Shown piece after piece: positions 8,481 to 16,992 of a DNA stretch of 64,000 nt (the first letter of the stretch is position 1; each line of letters begins with the position of its first letter). The notes beneath the pieces were generated by a model. That model did no database searches. It saw nothing but the letters and a program-made list of their open reading frames with translations, and was not told the DNA's origin. The stretch is from DASTHG01 sp035491895 (lineage in GTDB: Bacteria > Gemmatimonadota > Gemmatimonadetes > Gemmatimonadales > GWC2-71-9), in NCBI GenBank assembly GCA_035491895.1, contig DATJJY010000091.1, positions 1 through 64,000 of the forward strand, given 5' to 3'. Position numbers and translations under genes: made by a program.

Positions 8481-9020
8481 ATGCAGCAGGCCACGCGACG
8501 CGTCCATACGGGACGAGTCTTGAACCTCGATATCGACACCGTCCACTTCCCCGACGGATCGACCGGCGAGCTCGAGATCATCCGGCACCCCGGTGCCGCC
8601 GCGGTCGTTCCGCTCGCGTCCCCGCGAGACAGCGCCGACCCCGTCGTGCTCATGCTGCGCCAGTTCCGCTATGCCGCCGGCGGTCCACTGTGGGAGATCC
8701 CCGCTGGACGGCTGGAGCCCGGCGAATCGCCCGATGCCTGCGCGCTGCGAGAGCTGCGCGAGGAGGCTGGGGCCCGGGCGGGGCGGCTGGAGCGGCTCAC
8801 CACCATCTGGACGACTCCCGGGTTCACCGACGAAGTGATCCATTTATTTCTTGCGACCGATATCACAATGGTCGAGGCCAGTCGCGAGCCGGACGAGTTC
8901 ATCGAAGTGGTCGCGCGGCCGCTCTCCGAGGTCCTCTCGTCGATCAAGCAGGGCGAGATCAGTGACGCGAAGACCGTCGTGGCAATCCTCTATATGGCCG
9001 GGTTCGTTCTCGGGTTGTAA
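8481..9020 (+). CDS. NUDIX hydrolase, ADP-ribose pyrophosphatase-like
   Basis: Cleaves nucleoside diphosphates linked to another group; similarity in layout points to ADP-ribose or a related sugar nucleotide. In the 179-residue product the NUDIX box is complete: G76-x5-E82-x7-R90-E91-L92-x-E94-E95-x-G97. Upstream are LRQFRYAAGGPLWEIPAGRLE, typical of the ADP-ribose pyrophosphatase group, and TTIWTTPGFTDE lies downstream. ATG 8481 is used; the in-frame GTG at 8439 would add 14 residues unlike the family. TATATT at 8450-8455 could be a -10 element giving a leader of about 20 nt. Confidence 0.92.
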   Translation: MQQATRRVHTGRVLNLDIDTVHFPDGSTGELEIIRHPGAAAVVPLASPRDSADPVVLMLRQFRYAAGGPLWEIPAGRLEPGESPDACALRELREEAGARAGRLERLTTIWTTPGFTDEVIHLFLATDITMVEASREPDEFIEVVARPLSEVLSSIKQGEISDAKTVVAILYMAGFVLGL

Positions 9021-9184
9021 TGACGCACTGTCCGTTTGAGAGGACGGTCAGGTTTGGGTCATAGATCACGTGCAATCGCCTAAGAAGTTCGTATACATAG
9101 GTCGTTGAGATGTGTAACGGGCGGTATACTTCGTGCGTAGGAGGCACAAGCGTCGGGGGGCAGGCTTTCGATGGGAGGGTCATT

Positions 9185-9826
9185 ATGACCATGACAGCGA
9201 TCAATACAGCGATCAGTCCGTCGCCTCGGGCGCTGGAACGCGAGGCGCTGCATGAGTTAGATGATGCCCACGTAGTTCAACGGCATTTGGCGGGTGATCC
9301 CCAGGCCTTCAGCTCGTTGGTGGATCGCTACCAGGGCCGGCTCTTGAGTTTTGTCAATCGCACCATCGGGGACCGTGAGCGCGCCGAAGACCTCGTGCAA
9401 GAGGTGTTCATCCGCGTGTTCCGGCACCTGCATCGCTTCGACCAGACGAAGAAGTTTTCGACCTGGATCTACACGATCGCCTCGAATCTCGCGAAGAACG
9501 AGCTGCGCAACCGCAGTCGCAATCCGCTCGTCTTCTTCCAGACGATCAAGCGCAACTGGGAAGCCGATCATCGTCCGTTGCAGTTTGAAGACACCACCGC
9601 CCGTCCCGATGACCTGTACCGGAAGCGTTTCCTCAAGGATGCTGTCGAGCGTTGCGTCAGCCAGCTGCCCGAGCATCACCGGGTAGTGTTCGTGCTGCGC
9701 GAGCTCGAGGGAAAGAGTTACGAAGAAATTGCCGAGATTACCGGCTGTAACCTGGGAACCGTCAAGAGCCGACTGAATCGGGCTCGGAACAGCTTCGCCC
9801 AGCTGATCGAACCGCTGGTCGAGTAG
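9185..9826 (+). CDS. ECF-type RNA polymerase sigma factor (RpoE-like)
   Basis: The 213-residue sigma factor has region 2 (about 30-100: FSSLVDRYQGRLLSFVNRTIG, AEDLVQEVFIRVFRHLHRF and FSTWIYTIASNLAKNELR) and region 4 (about 150-205: LPEHHRVVFVLRELEGKSYE, EIAEITGCNLGTVKSRLNRAR). ATG 9185 is chosen because GGGAGG lies 7 nt upstream; longer in-frame versions add non-conserved sequence. Upstream are two TATAC hexamers (9091-9096 and 9124-9129); TATACTTCG at 9125-9133 fits the -10 motif of this genome. The next gene encodes a zinc-finger anti-sigma factor, so this is a sigma/anti-sigma pair separate from the one at 4836. Confidence 0.94.
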   Translation: MTMTAINTAISPSPRALEREALHELDDAHVVQRHLAGDPQAFSSLVDRYQGRLLSFVNRTIGDRERAEDLVQEVFIRVFRHLHRFDQTKKFSTWIYTIASNLAKNELRNRSRNPLVFFQTIKRNWEADHRPLQFEDTTARPDDLYRKRFLKDAVERCVSQLPEHHRVVFVLRELEGKSYEEIAEITGCNLGTVKSRLNRARNSFAQLIEPLVE

Positions 9827-9871
9827 CTCCTGGCGGAACCCGGTCCGGGTCTCCGGGTACAGCCAGCCGTC

Positions 9872-10390
9872 ATGACCTGTCGAGAATTCGTCGCGCGTTA
9901 CAGTGAGTACCGCGACGGGCTGATCACGGCGCCAAGGGAAGCGCGGCAGTTCGCGCGACACTTGGCGTCGTGCGCTGCTTGCCAGCGATACGATGCCGCG
10001 CTGCAGCGCGGCATCGGGAGCCTACAGGCCGAAGGGCAGGAGCCCGACCGCGCGTTTCGCAATCGGCTCGAGCGCCGGCTCGCTTCGGAGCGGGCCAAAG
10101 CCGGGCGGCCGGCATTGCCCGCCCGCCCCGCGTTAGCAGCGGCCCTCCTCGTCGCGGTCGCGATCGGGCTCGTCGCCTGGGAAGTCGCGCAGCATCGCAC
10201 CAGGGTCGTGATCGCCCCGACCCTGCCTCCGGTCCCCTTCCCAAAGCCGGTCGCCCGGGCCGGGTTGCCGTTTGTCGCGTTCCAGGATCCTCGCAGCAGC
10301 GTCGTTTCCGGCAATCCGTACCCCTACGGAACCGTGTACGTGGAACCGGCATTTGTGCAGCCCGGCGGCGCGTCGAGCTCAAGCCGCTAA
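9872..10390 (+). CDS. Zinc-finger anti-sigma factor with one membrane helix
   Basis: The 172-residue product carries an N-terminal zf-HC2-type zinc-binding motif (C3, then H30-LAS-C34-AA-C37), the anti-sigma domain that sequesters ECF sigma factors. A single transmembrane helix follows at about residues 88-106 (ALAAALLVAVAIGLVAWEVA), then a proline-rich extracytoplasmic tail of about 65 residues ending in Ser-rich sequence. It lies 45 nt behind the ECF sigma gene at 9185, its likely target. Confidence 0.9.
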   Translation: MTCREFVARYSEYRDGLITAPREARQFARHLASCAACQRYDAALQRGIGSLQAEGQEPDRAFRNRLERRLASERAKAGRPALPARPALAAALLVAVAIGLVAWEVAQHRTRVVIAPTLPPVPFPKPVARAGLPFVAFQDPRSSVVSGNPYPYGTVYVEPAFVQPGGASSSSR

Positions 10391-10405
10391 GCATCCGCCT
10401 CACAC

Positions 10406-10434
10406 TTTCATCCCCTCCCCACCAGCGGTAGCTT
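10406..10434 (+). promoter_or_regulatory. Promoter of the holA operon, leaderless
   Basis: TTTCAT (10406-10411), 17 nt, then TAGCTT (10429-10434) followed by CG. The ATG of holA begins 8 nt after the hexamer ends, where transcription would start, so the mRNA may begin at or very near the start codon. No Shine-Dalgarno sequence is present. Confidence 0.5.
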
Positions 10435-10441
10435 CGACGGT

Positions 10442-11494
10442 ATGGCGGCGCTTTCCTTTGACGCGCTCCTGCGCGCGCTCAAGCACGGCGACCCCGACCC
10501 CGTCTACTATCTGCACGGCGAAGAGGACGTCCTGAAAGACGAAGCGATCCGCGCCCTGGTGGATCGCGCCGTCCCACCCGAGGGACGGGATTTCAACCTC
10601 GACACGCGGTGGGCAGCGGGTCTGGATCCCGAGGCGATGCACGCCTTGCTCAACACGTTGCCCATGCTCGCGGAGCGTCGCGCCGTGGTGCTGCGCGGCG
10701 TGGAGCAGCTCCGCAAGAAATCCAAGCCGCGCGACGCCCTCCTCGCTTACCTCGAACACCCCAATCCGACGACCCTGTTGGTGCTAGTGCAGTCGGATGC
10801 CGAGGCCCCGGAGTCCGATCTCGCTTCCCGGGCCACCGCGGTGGCCACCCAGCGCCTGCCCCCGGAGCGGGCGCTCCGCTGGGTTGCCCACGCGGCGCCC
10901 ACCATCGGGGTCGCGATCGAGCCGGCGGCCGCCGAGCTGCTGGTGGCGTCGGTCGGCGCCGACTTGAGCGCGTTGCGCCAGGAACTCACCAAGCTCGCGG
11001 CGCTGGTGGTAGGGCGGGCCGCGACGGCGGCCGACGTCACGACCCTCGTCGGCGTGCGGCAGGGGGAAACGCTGCAAGACTTGATCGACGCCGCCCTCGA
11101 GCCCGCGCCGGCACGCGCCGCCAGGCTGGTCGAGCCAGTGCTCGAGCAGTCCGGGATGACCGGCGTCCGCATGGTTGGCGCTCTCGGGACGGCGCTCGTG
11201 GGCGCCGCGCTGGCTCGCGGTGAGCTCGACCGCGGCACGCCGCGCGGGCGACTCGTCGATTCATTGTTCCGCCATCTCCTGGCGGCGCGGCCGTTTGGGC
11301 TGCGGAGCTATAAGATCGAGGCGGCGCAGTGGGCGACCTGGGGTGAGCGGTGGAGCGCTCGCGACCTCGATCGGGCGCTGCGACTGGCGCTCGCCACCGA
11401 TCTCGCGCTCAAGACCACCGGCGTTTCGGACGAGGCGGGCATGATGCGCCAGCTCGTCCTGTCGCTCACCGTTTTCGCCCGGGAGGCCGCGTGA
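10442..11494 (+). CDS. holA: DNA polymerase III subunit delta
   Basis: Clamp-loader subunit that opens the DnaN ring during loading. The 350-residue product has the family start YYLHGEEDVLKDEAIRALVD, the AAA-like fold segments FNLDTRWAAG, LPMLAERRAVVLRGVEQL and LLVLVQSDAEA, and the C-terminal helical collar (DLQRELTKLA-like region, then ETLQDLIDAALE). Length fits HolA (about 340). It opens a long co-directional run that continues through mutS and ddl. The next start overlaps its stop by GTGA. Confidence 0.92.
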   Translation: MAALSFDALLRALKHGDPDPVYYLHGEEDVLKDEAIRALVDRAVPPEGRDFNLDTRWAAGLDPEAMHALLNTLPMLAERRAVVLRGVEQLRKKSKPRDALLAYLEHPNPTTLLVLVQSDAEAPESDLASRATAVATQRLPPERALRWVAHAAPTIGVAIEPAAAELLVASVGADLSALRQELTKLAALVVGRAATAADVTTLVGVRQGETLQDLIDAALEPAPARAARLVEPVLEQSGMTGVRMVGALGTALVGAALARGELDRGTPRGRLVDSLFRHLLAARPFGLRSYKIEAAQWATWGERWSARDLDRALRLALATDLALKTTGVSDEAGMMRQLVLSLTVFAREAA

Positions 11495-12354
11495 ACCATC
11501 GTTGCAAGGTCGTGGCAACGGCCGTGATCATCGCCGCCCTACGACAAGGGGTTGCGGCTCAGGCACCGCTCGACCCACGCTTGCAGACCGCGGTTTCACT
11601 CGCCCAGTCGGGGCGCGCCGACTCGGCGCGAGCGGTCGTGCGCCGGCTCCTGACGACGCTGTCGCCCCAGGACACGATCTATCCCGAGGCGCTCTACGTT
11701 CAGGGCGGGATGCTCGCCTCCGACCCACGCTCCGCCGCTACCAGTCTGCAGCGGGTCGTGGTCGAGTATGGCCGCTCGTCGTGGGCCGACGACGCGTTGC
11801 TGCGTCTCGCGCAGCTCTACGAAGCGCAGAACGATCCAGCCTCGGCGATCCAGTCCGTCGAGCGGCTGCGCCGCGATTACCCTGACTCTCCCCACCTCCC
11901 CCGGGCGGAATTCGTCGGGGCACGCTCGGCGTTCGACCTGCGGGACGAGACCCGCGGCTGCGCCTACGTCCGCGACGCCCTGGCCGCTACGGGCGACGAC
12001 ATCGAGCTCAAGAACCAGGTGGCATTCTACGCGGAGCGCTGCCACGCACCGAGTCCGTCGGTCGCGTCGACGAGTCCGTCCGTCGCATCAACGAGCACGA
12101 GTGTCGATACCCAGGCGCATCGCGGCGGCAGCCGCTTCGCGGTCCAGGTTCTCATGGGAAAGAGCGCACCGCAGATCGACGACATGATGAGCCGGCTCAA
12201 GACCATGGGTTTTCCGGCGCACGTCGTTCGCGATTCGTCGGGGTACATGAAAGTCCGCGTCGGGCCCTATGCGACGCGCGACGCCGCCCAGCGCGCCCAG
12301 GGGCAGCTCAAGACGCGCTTCGGAGGCCAGCCGTTCCTGGTGGAGGAGCCGTGA
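11491..12354 (+). CDS. Exported TPR and SPOR domain protein
   Basis: The 287-residue product starts with a signal peptide (about residues 1-24, ending GVAAQA), followed by TPR-like repeats (about 35-180, including YPEALYVQGGMLASDP and WADDALLRLAQLYEAQ). After a Ser/Thr linker with repeated SPSVAST comes a C-terminal SPOR domain (FAVQVLMGKSAPQIDDMM to VRVGPYATRDAAQRAQ), which binds denuded peptidoglycan at division sites. The GTG start is fixed by the 4-nt overlap with holA and by the signal peptide. It is coupled by GTGA to mutS. A cell-envelope or division role is inferred from SPOR. Confidence 0.85.
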   Translation: MNHRCKVVATAVIIAALRQGVAAQAPLDPRLQTAVSLAQSGRADSARAVVRRLLTTLSPQDTIYPEALYVQGGMLASDPRSAATSLQRVVVEYGRSSWADDALLRLAQLYEAQNDPASAIQSVERLRRDYPDSPHLPRAEFVGARSAFDLRDETRGCAYVRDALAATGDDIELKNQVAFYAERCHAPSPSVASTSPSVASTSTSVDTQAHRGGSRFAVQVLMGKSAPQIDDMMSRLKTMGFPAHVVRDSSGYMKVRVGPYATRDAAQRAQGQLKTRFGGQPFLVEEP

Positions 12355-15002
12355 GCAACGGGGAGGCGGCACCCCGGCCCTACGCACCGCTCATCGTGGT
12401 CGATACGCCGCTGATGCAGCAATACCGCGAGATCAAGTCGCGGCACCCGCAGACGATCCTGTTTTTCCGGATGGGCGATTTCTACGAGATGTTCGAGGAC
12501 GATGCCAAGCTCGCCGCGCGGGAGCTCGGCCTGACGCTGACGTCGCGCAACAACGGTGGCGCCGCCGAGGTGCCGCTCGCCGGAGTACCGGTGAAAGCGG
12601 CCACGGAATATCTGCGCCGTCTCATCGGCAACGGCCACCGCGTGGCGATCTGTGAGCAGGTGGAAGATCCGCGTCTGGCGAAAGGGCTGGTCCGCCGGGA
12701 AGTGGTGGAGACGCTGTCTCCGGGCGCGATTCTCACGGATGAATGGCTTGAGCGGAATCGCAACAATTTTCTGGTGGCGCTGGCCCCGCTCGCCGACGCG
12801 ATCGGGCTGGCGGCCCTCGATCTCTCGACCGGCGAGTTCGCACTCGAAGTCGTGGCGCGGGAAGAGATCGCCGCGGCGCTGGCGCGCTACGAAGCACCCG
12901 AGCTGGTATTGCCGGCCGGCGTCGACGCGACCGCCGTGACGGCTCTCCCCGCCGACGTGCTCCGGACGCTGTCCGTCGCCGAGCGGGAGGCGTGGGAATT
13001 CGATCCCGAGCTGGCGCGCGAGGACCTGGTGCGCACCTTCGGCCTCGCCACGCTCGACGGCCTGGGCGTGGAGGCCGGGGATGCTCCCGCACTCGGAGCC
13101 GCCGGCGCGCTGCTGCGCTACGCGCGCGAGCTCAAACCGGGCGGTCTGCCGCATCTCGGACACCCGCGGCTCCTGCGGCGCGGCGACGTCCTGCCGCTCG
13201 ACGACATGACGCGCCGCAATCTGGAGCTGGTGGAGCCGCTGCGGGCCGGGGCGCCCGGGACCACGCTGCTCGAAACGATCGATCGCACCCTGACGCCGAT
13301 GGGCGCTCGATTGCTGCGACGCTGGCTTCTGGCGCCACTCGTGGATCCCGGCGCGATCAATGCCCGGCTCGATGCCGTCGGCGTGCTGGCCGGCGACGCG
13401 CGCGGCCGCGACCGGCTGCGTGAAGCGCTGGACGGCGTGCGCGATCTCGAGCGACTGGCCTCGCGGGCCGCGATGGGACGGGCGACTCCCCGCGAGCTCG
13501 GGCACCTGCGGGACTCGCTACTCAAGCTCCCCGACGTCGGAACGGCGCTCGATGGGATCGCGGGGCGGGACCGCGCCGCGGCGCTCGACACGGCAGCGGA
13601 GCACCTCGATCCCCTCGCCGATATCGCGGCCGAGCTGTCGCGAGCGCTGGTGGATAATCCCCCCGCGCAGGCCAACGAAGGCGACGCGATCCGGCCCGGC
13701 TACGACGCCGAGCTCGACCTGGTGCGCCAGGCGCGCGACGGCGGCAAACAGTACATCGCCGGGCTGCAGGCCCGGGAGCGGGAGCGCACCGGTATCGCAT
13801 CGCTGAAGGTTGGGTACAACCGCGTCTTCGGATATTACATCGAGGTCACGCGCTCGAACCTCGCGCAGGTTCCGCCGGACTACGATCGCCGCCAGACGCT
13901 CACCGGAGCGGAGCGGTTCGTGACGCCGGAGCTGAAGGATTACGAGTCGAAGGTGTTGACCGCGGAAGAGCGCATGGTCTCCCGGGAGGCCGAGCTGGTC
14001 GAAGCGCTGCGGCACCGGGTCGGCGAAGCGGTCGCTCGGGTGCAACGCACCGCGGCCGCATTGGCGCGACTCGATGTCTGGGCAGGTCTGGCGGACCTCG
14101 CCGAGCGCGACCGCTATTGCCGCCCCGAGGTGACCGAGGGATTCGCGCTGGCGCTCGACGGCAGCCGGCACCCCGTGGTCGAGCGGATGATGCCGCGGGA
14201 GGCCTTCATCCCCAACGACGTACGCCTCGACGAAGCCGGGCGCGTGATTCTCCTGACCGGGCCGAACATGGCGGGCAAGTCGACGGTGCTGCGGCAAGTG
14301 GGATTGGCGGTGATCCTGGCCCAGATCGGATCGTTCGTCCCGGCGCGGAAGGCGGCGATCGGCGTCGTCGACCGGTTGTTCACCCGCGTCGGCGCGTCGG
14401 ACAATCTGGTCCGCGGCCAGTCCACGTTCATGGTCGAAATGAGCGAAACGAGCGCCATCCTGCACGGCGCCACTGCCCGGAGTCTCGTCCTGCTGGACGA
14501 AATCGGCCGCGGGACGTCCACCTACGATGGTGTCGCCATCGCCTGGGCGGTCACGGAGTGCCTGCACAACCAGATCGGCTGCAAGACGATCTTCGCCACC
14601 CACTATCACGAGCTGACGCAGCTCACCGAGTCGCTGGCACACGCCCGCAACTTCAATGTCGCCGTGCGCGAGGCGGGGGACGAGATCGTCTTCCTGCACC
14701 GGGTCGAGCCCGGAGGCGCGGACCGCTCCTACGGCATCCACGTCGGGCAGCTCGCCGGGCTGCCGGCGCCCGTCGTCGCCCGTGCCTGGCAGGTGTTGCA
14801 GCTTCTCGAAGCAGAGCATCACGTCGCCGGCCGGCCGCTCCCGCCCCTGCCCGACGAGTCGCAGCTCGGGTTGTTCGCCGGAGAGCGCGGGGCCCATCCG
14901 CTACTCGACGAGCTGGCGAAGATGGACGTCAACACGCTGTCGCCGCTCGAGGCGCTGTCGCGCCTGGCCGCCATGCAGCGCCGACTCACGGAGGGCGGAT
15001 GA
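12351..15002 (+). CDS. mutS: DNA mismatch repair protein MutS
   Basis: Recognises base mismatches and recruits the repair machinery. The 883-residue product has the mismatch-reading motif F44-Y45-E46 in MGDFYEMF, the connector and lever domains, the clamp sequence GYNRVFGYYIEVT, and the ATPase with Walker A GPNMAGKST (about 637-645), then LVLLDEIGRGTSTYDG and the signature FATHYHELT. Length and order are those of MutS1. mutL is not in this window. The GTG start overlaps the stop of the SPOR gene, and its stop overlaps the following TonB-like gene by ATGA. Confidence 0.98.
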   Translation: MSNGEAAPRPYAPLIVVDTPLMQQYREIKSRHPQTILFFRMGDFYEMFEDDAKLAARELGLTLTSRNNGGAAEVPLAGVPVKAATEYLRRLIGNGHRVAICEQVEDPRLAKGLVRREVVETLSPGAILTDEWLERNRNNFLVALAPLADAIGLAALDLSTGEFALEVVAREEIAAALARYEAPELVLPAGVDATAVTALPADVLRTLSVAEREAWEFDPELAREDLVRTFGLATLDGLGVEAGDAPALGAAGALLRYARELKPGGLPHLGHPRLLRRGDVLPLDDMTRRNLELVEPLRAGAPGTTLLETIDRTLTPMGARLLRRWLLAPLVDPGAINARLDAVGVLAGDARGRDRLREALDGVRDLERLASRAAMGRATPRELGHLRDSLLKLPDVGTALDGIAGRDRAAALDTAAEHLDPLADIAAELSRALVDNPPAQANEGDAIRPGYDAELDLVRQARDGGKQYIAGLQARERERTGIASLKVGYNRVFGYYIEVTRSNLAQVPPDYDRRQTLTGAERFVTPELKDYESKVLTAEERMVSREAELVEALRHRVGEAVARVQRTAAALARLDVWAGLADLAERDRYCRPEVTEGFALALDGSRHPVVERMMPREAFIPNDVRLDEAGRVILLTGPNMAGKSTVLRQVGLAVILAQIGSFVPARKAAIGVVDRLFTRVGASDNLVRGQSTFMVEMSETSAILHGATARSLVLLDEIGRGTSTYDGVAIAWAVTECLHNQIGCKTIFATHYHELTQLTESLAHARNFNVAVREAGDEIVFLHRVEPGGADRSYGIHVGQLAGLPAPVVARAWQVLQLLEAEHHVAGRPLPPLPDESQLGLFAGERGAHPLLDELAKMDVNTLSPLEALSRLAAMQRRLTEGG

Positions 15003-15610
15003 CGCGTCTCGCCCTCGTGGCGACGCTGGCCGTGCTCGCCTGCCGGCACTCCGATGAGCCCGCCAACCCGAGCGCCGCTCCCGCCGAGGAGCCGCCGGTC
15101 GCGCTCAATGCCGAGCCCGCCGTGCAGTATCCCCCCGATCTCTACGACCGGCACGTCGAGGGGGACGTTGTGCTGCGGCTGTACGCCGACACCAGCGGCA
15201 AAATCCTGTCGGAGTCGACGCGGGTCGCCGAATCGAGCGGCAACGCGGCACTCGACACGGCCGCAGTGCGCGGCGTGGGCCGACTGCGCTACGCGCCGGC
15301 CTACCGCCATGGACTGGCGATCTCGACTTCATTTCTCCAGACCGTGGAGTTTCGCCACCCCGAGGCCGGGATCGGTCCCGCCGCCCCGGCCCCGCAGCCT
15401 CCGGTGCAGCGCCCCGCCCGGAGCGACACGACGGCCCGCGTACGGCGCGATACGGCTCGAGCCGCGCCGCAACGGCCCGCGTCCGTTCCGATGCTCGACA
15501 CCACGCGCGTCCGGCGAGATACCACCCGCGGCCGGCGCGACACCACGCCCGCTCCCAAGGACACGACGCCCGTGCCGGACAGCACCAAAGCGCGGCCCGA
15601 CTCCACTTGA
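14999..15610 (+). CDS. TonB-like lipoprotein with DT-rich tail
   Basis: The 203-residue product has a short lipoprotein signal (LVATLAVLAC, Cys 15) and then a TonB C-terminal-type domain (about 45-120: VQYPPDLYDRHVEGDVVLRLYADTSGK and the rest of the beta-alpha-beta pattern including LDTAAVRGVGRLRYAPAY). The remaining 80 residues are low complexity, with repeated RRDT, DTT and PDST units. As a lipoprotein without an inner-membrane TonB helix it is not a standard energy transducer. Both ends overlap neighbouring genes by 4 nt (ATGA and TTGA). Confidence 0.75.
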   Translation: MTRLALVATLAVLACRHSDEPANPSAAPAEEPPVALNAEPAVQYPPDLYDRHVEGDVVLRLYADTSGKILSESTRVAESSGNAALDTAAVRGVGRLRYAPAYRHGLAISTSFLQTVEFRHPEAGIGPAAPAPQPPVQRPARSDTTARVRRDTARAAPQRPASVPMLDTTRVRRDTTRGRRDTTPAPKDTTPVPDSTKARPDST

Positions 15611-16992
15611 ATCCCCACACCAAGCCGTACGACAACGTCCTGGAGACCATCGGGTGGACCCCGCTGATCCGCCTGCACCGGGTCACGCAGGGCATTCGGA
15701 CGCCCGTGTTCGCGAAGGCCGAGATCTTCAATCCGGGCGGCTCGGTGAAGGATCGGATCGGCGTCGCGATGATCGAGGCGGCGGAGCGCTCGGGCCGGCT
15801 GCGTCCGGGCGGGGTGATCGTGGAGGCGACCTCGGGCAACACGGGGATCGGGCTCGCGCTCGCCGCCGCGGTGAAAGGGTACCGCTGCATCTTCACGATG
15901 CCCGACAAGATGTCCCAGGAGAAAGCCCGGCTGCTGCGTGCCCTCGGCGCCGAGGTAATCATCACCCCGACGGCCGTCGCTCCCGATCACCCCGACAACT
16001 ACATCATGAAAGGGCGCGCCATCGCGGCGTCGCTGGAGAACGCGATCTTCGCCGATCAGCACTACAACCCGGTGAATCCCGAGGCCCACTACCGCACGAC
16101 CGGCCCCGAGCTCTGGACGCAGACGGATGGCAAGATCACGCACTTCGTCTGCGCTCCCGGCACCGGAGGTACGGTGAGCGGAGCGGGCCGGTACCTGAAA
16201 GAAAAGAACCCGGCAGTGCGGGTAGTCGCGGGGGACCCGGCCGGTTCGATCTATCGTGACTACGCGGCCACCCGTGTGAAAGGCGAGGGCGCGCCGTACA
16301 AGGTCGAAGGCATCGGAGGCGACAAGATCCCGACGTCGCTGCATTTCGACGTGGTCGATGAATGGATCACCGTGAGCGACGTGGAGGCGATGGCGATGAC
16401 GCGACGGCTGGCGCGAGAGGAAGCGCTGTTCTGCGGCGGCTCGACCGGCGTCAACCTGGTGGCCGCGCTCGAAGTCGCGCGGCGGCTCGACGATCCCGCC
16501 GCGTGCGTCGTCGTGGTGCTCGCCGACACCGGCGAGCGGTATCTCTCGAAGGTCTACAACGACGAGTGGCTGCGCGAAAACCAGCTGATCGAGAGCGAGC
16601 GCAGGACCGTCGCCGACTTGGTGGCCCACAAGGACCACGCGGCGCCGCCGCTCGCCTCCGTCGGACCACAGGCGACGGTCCGGCAGGCGCTGAACCTGAT
16701 GAGTACCTACAACGTGTCGCAGCTCCCGGTGCTCGAGGGCACGGACGGCGTGGGCTCGGTGAGCGAGCAGGCGTTGATGGCGCGTGCCCTGGAGAACGCC
16801 ACCACACTCGACCGCCCGGTGCGGGAGGTGATGGACCCGCCGTTCCCCGTCGTGGACGCCGATTGGCCGCTCGACCGGCTCAGCGCGCTCCTGTCGCGTC
16901 AGACGCCGGCCGCCCTGGTGCGGCGCGACAGTCAGCTCGCCGGTATCATCACCCGTTACGACCTGCTGCACCAGCTGGCCGGCATCCGGTAG
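15607..16992 (+). CDS. Cystathionine beta-synthase with CBS-domain pair
   Basis: PLP enzyme of the cysteine/transsulfuration pathway. The 461-residue product has the fold-type II core with the PLP lysine in GGSVKDRIG (about residue 43), phosphate-binding ATSGNTGIGLA and GTGGTVSG. ADQHYNPVNPEAHYRTTGPE and LWTQTDGKI resemble cystathionine beta-synthase more than O-acetylserine sulfhydrylase. Residues about 340-461 form two CBS motifs (VRQALNLMSTYNVSQLPVLE; VREVMDPPFPVV) that may bind adenosyl ligands. The TTG start overlaps the preceding stop as TTGA. Cysteine synthase cannot be excluded. Confidence 0.88.
   Translation: MNPHTKPYDNVLETIGWTPLIRLHRVTQGIRTPVFAKAEIFNPGGSVKDRIGVAMIEAAERSGRLRPGGVIVEATSGNTGIGLALAAAVKGYRCIFTMPDKMSQEKARLLRALGAEVIITPTAVAPDHPDNYIMKGRAIAASLENAIFADQHYNPVNPEAHYRTTGPELWTQTDGKITHFVCAPGTGGTVSGAGRYLKEKNPAVRVVAGDPAGSIYRDYAATRVKGEGAPYKVEGIGGDKIPTSLHFDVVDEWITVSDVEAMAMTRRLAREEALFCGGSTGVNLVAALEVARRLDDPAACVVVVLADTGERYLSKVYNDEWLRENQLIESERRTVADLVAHKDHAAPPLASVGPQATVRQALNLMSTYNVSQLPVLEGTDGVGSVSEQALMARALENATTLDRPVREVMDPPFPVVDADWPLDRLSALLSRQTPAALVRRDSQLAGIITRYDLLHQLAGIR

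Noticed and set aside
9021..9184. Possible tRNA or riboswitch in the gap before the second sigma gene
   Set aside because: No cloverleaf, T-loop or riboswitch core found; only a promoter and dyads are visible.
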